Source: Ophthalmolycus amberensis (Eukaryota; Chordata; Actinopteri; Perciformes; Zoarcidae). From it: 64,000 nt of DNA. Below, piece after piece: positions 45,845-56,755 of the stretch. Under the pieces are notes generated by a model. That model was not told where the DNA came from. It ran no database searches and was given only the letters and a program-made list of their open reading frames with translations. A program made the position numbers and the translations under genes. The stretch's first letter is position 1. The number at the start of each line of letters is the position of its first letter. Location of the stretch: positions 159,001 through 223,000 of the forward strand of contig JAFEUB010001387.1 of NCBI GenBank assembly GCA_024529925.1, given 5' to 3'.

Positions 45845-47416
45845 CACCTCTCCGTGGCTCTCACCTCTCCGTGGTTCACCTCTCCGTGGTTCACCTCTCC
45901 GTGGTTCACCTCTCCGTGGTTCTCCTCTCCGTGGCTCTCACCTCTCCGTGGCTCTCACCTCTCCGTGGCTCTCACCTCTCCATGGTTCACCTCTCCGTGG
46001 CTCTCACCTCTCCGTGGCTCTCACCTCTCCGTGGCTCTCACCTCTCCGTGGTTCACCTCTCCGTGGCTCTCACCTCTCCGTGGCTCTCACCTCTCCGTGG
46101 TTCACCTCTCCGTGGCTCTCACCTCTCCGTGGCTCTCACCTCTCCGTGGTTCGCCTCTCCGTGGCTCTCACCTCTCCGTGGTTCGCCTCTCCGTGGCTCT
46201 CCTCTCCGTGGCTCTCACCTCTCCGTGGCTCTCACCTCTCCGTGGCTCTCACCTCTCCGTGGTTCACCTCTCCGTGGCTCTCACCTCTCCGTGGTTCACC
46301 TCTCCGTGGCTCTCACCTCTCCGTGGTTCACCTCTCCGTGGCTCTCACCTCTCCGTGGCTCTCACCTCTCCGTGGCTCTCACCTCTCCGTGGTTCACCTC
46401 TCCGTGGCTCTCACCTCTCCGTGGCTCTCACCTCTCCGTGGCTCTCACCTCTCCGTGGTTCACCTCTCCGTGGCTCTCACCTCTCCGTGGTTCACCTCTC
46501 CGTGGCTCTCACCTCTCCGTGGCTCTCACCTCTCCGTGGCTCTCACCTCTCCGTGGTTCACCTCTCCGTGGTTCACCTCTCCGTGGCTCTCACCTCTCCG
46601 TGGCTCTCACCTCTCCGTGGTTCACCTCTCCGTGGCTCTCACCTCTCCGTGGCTCTCACCTCTCCGTGGCTCTCACCTCTCCGTGGTTCACCTCTCCGTG
46701 GCTCTCACCTCTCCGTGGTTCACCTCTCCGTGGCTCTCACCTCTCCGTGGCTCTCACCTCTCCGTGGCTCTCACCTCTCCGTGGTTCACCTCTCCGTGGC
46801 TCTCACCTCTCCGTGGCTCTCACCTCTCCGTGGCTCTCACCTCTCCGTGGCTCTCACCTCTCCGTGGCTCTCACCTCTCCGTGGTTCGCCTCTCCGTGGC
46901 TCTCACCTCTCCGTGGTTCGCCTCTCCGTGGCTCTCACCTCTCCGTGGTCTCACCTCTCCGTGGTTCGCCTCTCCGTGGCTCTCACCTCTCCGTGGCTCT
47001 CACCTCTCCGTGGCTCTCACCTCTCCGTGGTTCTCCTCTCCGTGGTTCACCTCTCCGTGGCTCTCACCTCTCCGTGGTTCTCCCTCTCCGTGGTTCACCT
47101 CTCCGTGGTTCGCCTCTCCGTGGTTCTACCTCTCCGTGGTTCTCACCTCTCCGTGGTCTCACCTCTCCGTGGTTCACCTCTCCGTGGCTCTCACCTCTCC
47201 GTGGTTCTCACCTCTCCGTGGCTCTCACCTCTCCGTGGTTCACCTCTCCGTGGTTCTCCTCTCCGTGGTTCGCCTCTCCGTGGCTCTCACCTCTCCGTGG
47301 TTCACCTCTCCGTGGTTCTCCTCTCCGTGGCTCTCACCTCTCCGTGGTTCACCTCTCCGTGGCTCTCACCTCTCCGTGGCTCTCACCTCTCCGTGGTTCG
47401 CCTCTCCGTGGTTCAC
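45845..47416. repeat. CTCTCCGTGG minisatellite (15/17-bp units)
   Basis: About 1.57 kb of two interleaved units, CTCTCCGTGGCTCTCAC (17 bp) and CTCTCCGTGGTTCAC (15 bp), plus a GTTCGC variant. All three + frames are open (568, 555 and 521 codons of SPWLSPLRGS-type repeats), an artefact of a stop-free unit. Indels cluster at 46940-47170. Confidence 0.96.
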
Positions 47417-47452
47417 GTGGTATTGTACACCACTGACTTCCAGTACAACTCT

Positions 47453-47541
47453 GGCGAAAAAACTTTCACTTTTGAACCAATTCTGAACGTCTTTTCAACG
47501 TCGGGCATAGACGTCTTTTGAACGGAAAAATGCTCACTGGG
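47453..47541 (-). mobile_element. Terminal fragment of the B-block transposon family
   Basis: Matches 17360-17459 from 'ggcgaaaaaactttcac' to TGCTCACTGGG, lacking a 12-bp word near the end. It starts about 37 bp after the minisatellite. Confidence 0.85.
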
Positions 47542-48029
47542 TTGTAACATTAGCTAAAGTAGCAACTAAGCTAACGTTAGCTGTTGTGGCGTTAGCTAAA
47601 GTAGCAAACACACAATTGAGTCAGCTAAATGATTTTTACTATCAAACACTGTTTTAAAGTGTAAAGAAAACTCTGCTTTAGAACAAATACAACACACCTA
47701 TGGTTATAAATTGCCTACTTACCGACAACAGACCTGTGGACAGACAGCAGTGCACGAACTGTATTGCATCAAACACTGCATCAATGCACCGATTAATCTA
47801 ACTGTTAAGAGTTGATTATTGCTGTGTACATAGATAAATGAATATTAAACAGCATATAGTCAACTACTGATGCTAACGCACTCCCATCGGCCCAGATTAA
47901 TTAATTAATGTATTCATTTCTTGCATACAGTCATTATATTGCCTTCACTTTTATTTTGAAATATTCTTGTTCCGGGTGACCTGCTGTGCTCTGCGTCTCG
48001 TTTTAAAGGAAAAAACAAAAAAGTGATTT
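47542..48029. other. Intergenic
   Basis: Repeated 'gttagctaaagtagcaa' words at 47549 and 47591; nothing else. Confidence 0.4.
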
Positions 48030-48310
48030 GCAAAAACGAAAAACGAGAATACCATGGTATTTCCGTATTTCCGTATTTTCGACTGAACGGTAAAACGGAT
48101 GACTAAAACGTACACGGACCTTGGGGGACTTTGGTTCTTGGTTTTTCCGTTTTTGAATTCAGAACGAAAAACGGAAATACGACCGCCCATTTCCGTTTTC
48201 CCGTTCTTGGTTTGAAACGAAAAACGAGAATACCATGGTATTTCCGTATTTTGTTTTTTCCGAATTAACGGTAAAACAGATGACTAAAACGTACATGGAC
48301 CGAAAATGAA
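48030..48310. repeat. Direct repeat, period 181 bp
   Basis: 'acgaaaaacgagaatacc' begins at 48036 and 48217, and each copy continues through 'atgactaaaacgtaca'. Rich in cgttt/aaacg palindromic words. Possibly a DNA-transposon fragment. Confidence 0.7.
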
Positions 48311-49049
48311 TGGGAAACGGTTTAGGGAGTTTTAGCTAAAGAATCCCCGGGTGCCGCGCGGGGACCAGCTCTGCTGTACCCGGCAAGACTTCAAACTACT
48401 GGCAAAGAGGGTAACAAGAGACGTTCCTCATCTACCGAAGAAGCCACAACCTCCGTCAGGACACGACTGGACTCATGACTGTAAAAACCCACCAGAGCGA
48501 GGCGCAGACCTCGGCTCGTTGGAGCAGCTAGTTAGCCGGATCCGGCACGCCACCTCATTTTACGTGGCCCGCGAATCCGCCAAAAAAAAAGAAAGTAAAA
48601 AAAAAAAAAAGTTGATAATAAAAATATCCCCATTGTCGAAATTATGAGATAGAAAGTCAAAATGATGAGATACTTAAACACAGTCATAGAAGCAGCTCTT
48701 TGCTGGTTCCTGTACATTTGAAATGTATTGTGAGTACATTGAAGACTACTTTAACCGTGTCTTTAAAACACATGAAATACTTCATGATTGTGCAAACGCA
48801 CCCTTGAAAGGATTTTAAGCTTTGAACAAAGTTATTGTAATAACTTGTTTGATATTTGTCTTTGATGGTTTCTTTAATAGTTTGATCTTTGATAGAGTAA
48901 TGTGGGTTTATTAACCCTCAATAAAAAGGATTTAAGTTATAACAGAAATGTGCTGAAATATATTTTTACATTTGTATAACTGCATGTACAATATTTCTAC
49001 ACTTGAATAAACAATAATCAAATGCAGAGACAGTTATTTACCAATATGT
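48311..49049. other. Unassigned; short open frame 48351-48647
   Basis: The 98-codon frame (MPRGDQLCCTRQDFKLLAKR) ends in an A run and may be a retroelement piece; no family recognised. Confidence 0.3.
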
Positions 49050-49130
49050 TAGAAGTTACATTTACAACCGGCCCTTTGAGGGCGACGTGATGCTGATGTG
49101 GTCCAGAGAGAAGATGAGTTTGAGACCCCT
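49050..49130 (-). mobile_element. hAT-type end (relic)
   Basis: Ends 'gagtttgagacccctg', the reverse of a CAGGGGTCTCAAACTC hAT terminus, preceded by 'accggccctttgagggcg'. Confidence 0.55.
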
Positions 49131-49189
49131 GCTCTAGTCTAGAGGATCTGGGAATTGTTACTGTTCCATTATTTTATGGGTGAGTTTTA

Positions 49190-49712
49190 TTTTATTTTAT
49201 TTTTTTATGACTCCGCTCTCAATGTACAAACACAAGTTTACAATAAACAATATATATAAAGAATAAAAAAGGGCAGCAAAAAAGTAGAACAGATGTAGGT
49301 ATAAACATTTAACAGCTATATACACACACAATACAAGTATATATCCGAAAGAAAAAAGTGTGTATATATATACACACACACAAACACACACGTGAACATA
49401 AACCTATAGACAATGGCATGAATTGAGGCGATACTGCAAGTAGTGCAGTATGACTTATTTATTGTTCATCAGAGTGAAGGCCAGTGGAAGAAGCTGTTCC
49501 TGTGTCTGGAGGTCTTGGCGTACAGAGCTCTGTAGCGCCCTCCAGAGGAGAGGAGGTGAACAGCTTGTGATGGTCCGCAGTGATCAGCCCGTTTCCTGAC
49601 TCTGGAGGTGAACAAGTCCAGGACGGAGGTCAGGCTGGAACCAATGATCCTCTCTGCAGACCTGACAGTCCGTTGTAGTCCGTTTGGCCTGTTTGGTGGC
49701 CGATCCAAACCA
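49190..49712 (-). mobile_element. Rex1-like LINE 3' fragment
   Basis: 49209-49390 matches 12142-12330 (fragment 1) almost word for word. 49390-49700 encodes, on the - strand, the C-terminal end of the ORF (RSAERIIGSSLTSVLDLF, HLLSSGGRYRALYAKT). This is the segment deleted in the first copy. Confidence 0.75.
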
Positions 49713-50217
49713 CACAGTACAAAGTGGAATAAAATGGAAACACTCAAGTACGGTAAAGCACTTTGAAGTTGTACATAAGTACAGTACTTAAGCAAATATA
49801 CTTAGTTACATTCCACCACTGGTCATAATATTCACTCACAGCTCATCAAAACCAAACTATTGTATCAGTTTATAAAGCGGTGGAACACTATAGAGCAGGA
49901 TTGAGTTCAGTCTATTGTCCGGCCCTCCACAACGGTCCCCGTTTCTCATGTGGGCCCTTGGGGAAATAATTGGCCCCCCCCCCCCCTGATTTAAGGTGAT
50001 CCTTGACAGAACGCCGCCCTTAAGAGGACAATAGTTTCCAATTTGGAGCGCTCCGACTAGTAGTTCATTCTCAGGCAAAGGAAAATAGGAGAATGTTCCA
50101 TTTATTATTCCAGGACAACACAAGATCTTTCAGGACTTCTTCTCAAATGTTTCCATGTTTTCAATGACTTAAATGGAAAACTGTTTTCCAGGACATGCGA
50201 ACCCTCAAATCGTCACT
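49713..50217. other. Intergenic downstream of the ORP gene
   Basis: Contains a C14-type run at 49975-49988. No gene recognised. Confidence 0.4.
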
Positions 50218-50362
50218 GCGATACCTCACTGCGCCGCTACGTCGCCTCACGGCGCCGCTACCTCACGTCGCCGCTGCCTCACGGCGCCGCTACCTCACGG
50301 CGCCGCTACCTCACGGCGCCGCTACCTCACGGCGCCGCTACCTCACTGCTACGTCACTGCGC
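50218..50362. repeat. 16-bp minisatellite (GGCGCCGCTACCTCAC)
   Basis: Five or so near-perfect units at 50248-50345 with degenerate edges; each unit includes the palindrome GGCGCC. Confidence 0.85.
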
Positions 50363-50489
50363 CGCTACGTCCTTTGAGGAGTCTTTACCTCAACAGCAGC
50401 TTGTGGCTTTCTGCTGCCCATTGAAGTCATTTCACTGTTATGACGCTTGTGAGTGAAGCGTGAGGAGCGAAGTGAACTAAAGCACAACA

Positions 50490-51324
50490 CCGTGTTGATC
50501 ATGGAACCTTTTATTTGACACAAACTCATAAAGAAAACACATTTCACTGGGGTTTAACCGGAGTCTCTTTTCCTTATTAAAATCCTTTGTTAAAACATCA
50601 ATAACAATACTTCACTGCATCAACAGAGCGCCGAGGTGGAGAGGACATCAACCAATCACACGGCTGGAGGGAGGAAGAAGGCTAGGCTAACACGACCGCT
50701 AGCCTTAGAAAAACAATGCATCACCTACGTGCAGACATGAAACGCCAGAAAATTAAATATGCGCCGATTTAAAAAATGAGCACAAGTATTTACACTAAGA
50801 CCCACTGAGAGAGCAGGACAACCTGTTCACCTGTGCACCTGTTCACCTGACCCCACCAGGCCCCGATCAGCCCTCCATGTGCTCTGATCCCTCCGCAGGA
50901 AGATAGACTCATTTCTGATCTCATTAAGAGAGCCTTATTAAAACATATCGATATGGTTAAACACTAGAACATCATCTGAAACACAACAGGTTACACACAG
51001 AAGCCTCGACCCCGACACACCAGGGTCTCCGGGGTCGGGACGACGACTTTAAAAACCGGAGTTCAAGTTGAGATTTGCTTTTGAATCCCGATCGATCATA
51101 TTTAAAGGTCTCCGTCATGGTCAAAGGCAGGAGGGACACCCGGCTTCATTGGTTCCATCGCGGCACCTCACCAGAGGATCATTGGCGCCTCTTCAAACGC
51201 CCACAGCAGCAGACCTCTGGCCTCTGATGACCAGAAGTATTCAGACCAACATGGAAACAGTTCAGCACTCTTACTCTCTGTGGGGCGCATCCTCCTCTTC
51301 ATCATATATTACAATGGTTGGGTT
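50490..51324 (-). terminator. osbpl7: ORP gene 3' UTR with polyadenylation signal
   Basis: On the - strand AATAAA lies at 50515-50510, about 810 nt after the stop codon. The end point is estimated. Confidence 0.5.
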
Positions 51325-51433
51325 CTACCACAGGTCCAGGTTCTCCGTGTTGGTGAAGCCGGGGTCTGTGCGCAGCTTGTAGTACGTTCCGTTGCTCAGC
51401 CACACCTCTCTGCCAGCCTCGTCCACAGACCTC
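51325..51433 (-). CDS. osbpl7: ORP last coding exon
   Basis: 109 nt, EVWLSNGTYYKLRTDPGF and ends LDLW then TAG, the usual C-terminus of this subgroup. Confidence 0.87.
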
Positions 51434-53312
51434 CTGAGTTAACGGACGAGAGAGAGAACTGTTGCTGTGGCAGTCACAGGAAAACACGTTATTTAAATAT
51501 TGCTAACAAAAAGAAAGTGTTTGACATTTAAAAAGAAAAGACTTGTTTTCTGAGAGTTGGATGAGAAGATTGATATCATTCTCATGTCAGTAATGCTAAC
51601 TATGAAGCATTAACAGCAGCAGCTGGTTAGCTTAGCATAAAGACAGCTAGCCTGGCTCTGATCAAAGGGTAACCCCATGTGATCAAGCTACTCAGCCATT
51701 GAACTAACAAATGACATGTTTGGCGTAATAATCGAAGATCGACCTTTATTTTATTCTAAATGTGTTCAATAATTTACATAAATGTAAAAAAAATAAAATC
51801 ACCATTTCAATGAGCATCACGTTTGAATGTCAGCGCACCGATGACGCAGCGCTGGAACGTTGGCGCGGTGAATGTTGCTGTTTCATGTGTTTCATGTCAA
51901 CATTCCTACATGCGTGTTCATCAGCGTTAGTGTTGTGCCTTCATTCATTCCCAACTGCGTTAACGTTTCAGCAACAAACTGCTTCTTTAGGTTTATTAAT
52001 AAATCATGTTTTGAGTTGAAACAAGTCAACGTTAGTTTTAGTTTCACACGGGACACGAACACCAGAAATATTCACATATTCGCCCCATCGCCCCCTACGC
52101 AGACGTTGACTGAACGCGTTTGTGATCGTCAAATACAAACGTGATCCGGGAGGAAAAACATTCCCTCGAAATATGATTTAATATTGAAAAAGTGTAACGT
52201 CTACCCTCCAGTTCACCCTCCGGTTGACAGAAGCGTGTTTGAAGTCGCAGCTGTTCACCGGTAGCTGCTAGCTCAGCAGCCGCCATGTTGAGAGCCATGT
52301 GGAGACAACGCCTCAATCACAGAGAAGTGAATACATGAAAATAAGAGCCGTTTTGTGGGGAGCTGATCTGCTGGACTCTTTTTTCTGGTTCGGCACAATT
52401 ACTTCTTGAAATCTTGTCACCACCATGAGGTCACTTGAGAAACTCTAAAGTATTCTTGCAACAGGGGGCGAGGCAACATGTGTGCATTGTGAAACCCTCC
52501 TCACTTGAAGAACCTGGGGATGTGCTCCTCCCCTCTCTTGGTCATCTCCTTCCTTCTCTCCCTCTGCTTCTCCTCCACTTTGTCCTTGGTTTTATCTGCT
52601 TCTGCTACCTTGCCCTCCTCCAAGAGCCTGAGGGAGAGAAGAGGGCCACAGATCAAACAGCTGGTCAACGTGGAAGAAGGAAACCAAAGAAACCGATGAT
52701 CAACGCTTGAGCTTAAATCAAGCGGCACCTCTGGTCTGGTCTGAAGCGCGTGTCCGTGGACGGGAGGACTGCCTTCAGCTCGGGAGCCAGCTCGTTCAGT
52801 TCTCTGGCGTATTGGGAGAAACCGTAGAACTGAGCGTGGTCATCGGGCTGCACGTCTAAACAGGAAATGACATCATGCATATCAAGACCGAGGACATTAG
52901 ACAAAGTGGGATTTGATTTGTATTTGTAAATGTACAACACTACGAGATGTTACAATCAGTGAGTGGCGGCCCGGGTGGACCATCGGCCAGGGACTGGATG
53001 CTACTCACTGGGCTTCCAGATGCACTTCGGGGTCGACATGGTGTCACAGAACATGCCCTCGTGCCAGAGGCCTCCGAAGCGATGGACCACCTCTCCGGCC
53101 CGGTCCAGGACCACGCCCTGCACCTCGTTCTTACTGTTGTCTGAGCTCCAGTAGCGAGACTGGAACACGTAGAGCAGAAGAGAAGGTCAAAGTTCAAGTG
53201 GTTCAACGGGAGAAGGGGACAAGAAAAGTCCGACGTGCATTATTCTGACTTCTAAGTGAACTAGCAGCAACGAACCATTAGGTTAGAGGCTGGTTCAATG
53301 GGGCCACCAGTG

Positions 53313-53358
<46 letters not shown>

Positions 53359-53620
53359 GTGAGTGAGTGAAGGTGTGTGTGTGTGAGAGAGGTGAGTGAG
53401 TGAATGTGTGTGTGTGTGTGAGAGAGAGATGAGTGAGTGTAGGTGTGTGTGTGTGTGTGTGTGAGAGAGATGAGTGAGTGTAGGTGTGTGTGAGAGAGAT
53501 GAGTGAGTGTAGGTGTGTGTGTGTGTGTGAGAGAGATGAGTGAGTGTAGGTGTGTGTGTGTGTGTGTGTGAGAGATGAGTGAGTGAAGGTGTGTGTGTGT
53601 GTGAGAGAGATGAGTGAGTG

Positions 53621-53654
<34 letters not shown>

Positions 53655-53670
53655 AGATGAGTGAGTGAAG

Positions 53671-53701
<31 letters not shown>

Positions 53702-53830
53702 GTGAGTGAGTGAGTGAGTGAGTGTGTGTGTGTGTGAGAGAGATGAGTGAGTGTAGGTGTGTGTGTGTGTGAGAGAGATGAGTGAGTGTAGGTGTGTGTG
53801 TGTGTGTGTGAGAGAGATGAGTGAGTGTAG

Positions 53831-53861
<31 letters not shown>

Positions 53862-54112
53862 GTGAGTGAGTGAAGGTGTGTGTGAGAGAGATGAGTGAGT
53901 GTAGGTGTGTGTGTGAGAGAGAGGTGAGTGAGTGAAGGTGTGTGTGTGTGTGAGAGAGATGAGTGAGTGTAGGTGTGTGTGTGAGAGAGAGGTGAGTGAG
54001 TGAAGGTGTGTGTGTGTGTGTGTGTGAGAGATGAGTGAGTGTAGGTGTGTGTGTGTGAGAGAGATGAGTGAGTGTAGGTGTGTGTGTGTGAGAGAGAGGT
54101 GAGTGAGTGAAG

Positions 54113-54147
<35 letters not shown>

Positions 54148-54185
54148 GTGAGTGAGTGTAGGTGTGTGTGTGTGAGTGAGTGTAG

Positions 54186-54217
<32 letters not shown>

Positions 54218-54474
54218 TGAGTGAGTGTAGGTGTGTGTGTGTGTGTGTGAGAGAGATGAGTGAGTGTAGGTGTGTGTGTGTGTGTGTGTGAGAGAGATGA
54301 GTGAGTGTAGGTGTGTTTGTGTGTGTGTGTGTGAGAGAGATGAGTGAGTGTAGGTGTGTGTGTGTGTGAGAGAGATGAGTGAGTGTAGGTGTGTGTGTGT
54401 GTGTGTGAGAGAGAGATGAGTGAGTGTAGGTGTGTGTGTGTGTGTGTGTGTGAGAGAGATGAGTGAGTGTAGGT

Positions 54475-54507
<33 letters not shown>

Positions 54508-55213
54508 TGAGTGAGTGTAGGTGTGTGTGTGTGTGTGAGAGAGATGAGTGAGTGTAGGTGTGTGTGTGTGTGAGAGAGAGGTGAGTGAGTGTAGGTGTGT
54601 GTGTGTGTGAGAGAGATGAGTGAGTGTAGGTGTGTGTGTGTGTGTGAGAGAGGAGTGAGTGAGTGTAGGTGTGTGTGTGTGAGAGAGATGAGTGAGTGTA
54701 GGTGTGTGTGTGTGTGTGTGTGTGAGAGAGATGAGTGAGTGTAGGTGTGTGTGTGTGTGTGCGAGAGAGGATGAGTGAGTGTAGGTGTGTGTGTGCGAGA
54801 GATGAGTGAGTGTAGGTGTGTGTGTGTGTGTGAGAGAGATGAGTGAGTGTAGGTGTGTGTGTGTGCGAGAGATGAGTGAGTGTAGGTGTGTGTGTGTGTG
54901 TGTGTGTGAGAGATGAGTGAGTGTAGGTGTGTGTGTGTGTGTGTGTGAGAGAGATGAGTGAGTGTAGGTGTGTGTGTGTGTGTGTGTGAGAGAGATGAGT
55001 GAGTGTAGGTGTGTTTGTGTGTGTGTGTGTGAGAGAGATGAGTGAGTGTAGGTGTGTGTGTGTGTGTGTGTGAGAGAGATGAGTGAGTGTAGGTGTGTGT
55101 GTGTGTGAGAGAGATGAGTGAGTGTAGGTGTGTGTGTGTGTGTGTGTGAGAGAGGTGAGTGAGTGAAGGTGTGTGTGTGTGTGTGTGTGAGAGAGAGGTG
55201 AGTGAGTGTAGGT

Positions 55214-55245
<32 letters not shown>

Positions 55246-55392
55246 TGAGTGAGTGTAGGTGTGTGTGTGTGTGAGAGAGATGAGTGAGTGTAGGTGTGTG
55301 TGTGTGAGAGAGATGAGTGAGTGTAGGTGTGTGTGTGTGAGAGAGATGAGTGAGTGAAGGTGTGTGTGTGTGAGAGAGATGAGTGAGTGAAG

Positions 55393-55423
<31 letters not shown>

Positions 55424-55723
55424 GTGAGTGAGTGTAGGTGTGTGTGTGTGTGCGAGAGATGAGTGTAGGTGTGTGTGTGTGTGTGCGAGAGATGAGTGAG
55501 TGTAGGTGTGTGTGTGTGAGAGAGATGAGTGAGTGTAGGTGTGTGTGTGTGAGAGAGATGAGTGAGTGTAGGTGTGTGTGTGTGTGTGAGAGAGATGAGT
55601 GAGTGTAGGTGTGTGTGTGTGTGTGTGAGAGAGATGAGTGAGTGTAGGTGTGTGTGTGTGTGTGAGAGAGATGAGTGAGTGTAGGTGTGTGTGTGTGTGT
55701 GTGAGAGAGGTGAGTGAGTGAAG

Positions 55724-55757
<34 letters not shown>

Positions 55758-55811
55758 TGAGTGAGTGTAGGTGTGTGTGTGTGTGTGTGTGAGAGAGATG
55801 AGTGAGTGTAG

Positions 55812-55843
<32 letters not shown>

Positions 55844-56067
55844 TGAGTGAGTGTAGGTGTGTGTGTGTGTGAGAGAGATGAGTGAGTGTAGGTGTGTGTG
55901 TGTGTGAGAGAGATGAGTGAGTGTAGGTGTGTGTGTGTGTGTGAGAGAGAGGTGAGTGAGTGTAGGTGTGTGTGTGTGTGAGAGAGATGAGTGAGTGTAG
56001 GTGTGTGTGTGTGTGTGTGAGAGAGATGAGTGAGTGTAGGTGTGTGTGTGAGAGAGATGAGTGAGTG

Positions 56068-56110
<43 letters not shown>

Positions 56111-56486
56111 TGAGTGAGTGTAGGTGTGTGTGTGTGTGTGCGCGAGAGAGATGAGTGAGTGTAGGTGTGTGTGTGCGAGAGATGAGTGAGTGTAGGTGTG
56201 TGTGTGTGTGTGAGAGAGATGAGTGAGTGTAGGTGTGTGTGTGTGCGAGAGATGAGTGAGTGTAGGTGTGTGTGTGTGTGTGTGTGTGAGAGATGAGTGA
56301 GTGTAGGTGTGTGTGTGTGTGTGTGTGCGAGAGATGAGTGAGTGTAGGTGTGTGTGTGTGTGAGAGAGATGAGTGAGTGTAGGTGTGTGTGTGTGTGCGA
56401 GAGATGAGTGAGTGTAGGTGTGTGTGTGTGTGTGAGAGATGAGTGAGTGTAGGTGTGTGTGTGTGTGTGAGAGAGATGAGTGAGTG

Positions 56487-56527
<41 letters not shown>

Positions 56528-56540
56528 TGAGTGAGTGTAG

Positions 56541-56574
<34 letters not shown>

Positions 56575-56587
56575 TGAGTGAGTGTAG

Positions 56588-56619
<32 letters not shown>

Positions 56620-56703
56620 TGAGTGAGTGTAGGTGTGTGTGTGTGTGTGTGTGAGAGAGGTGAGTGAGTGTAGGTGTGTGTGTGTGAGAGAGATGAGTGA
56701 GTG

Positions 56704-56755
<52 letters not shown>

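Noticed and set aside
45780..47521. Three + strand frames of 521-568 codons (SPWLSPLRGS repeats)
   Set aside because: Units of 15 and 17 bp without stops; all three frames open at once.
52260..52316. Possible first exon (gccgccATGTTGAGAG) on the + strand inside an ORP intron
   Set aside because: Only 17 codons to a stop and no clear donor; a repeat-derived sequence is more likely.
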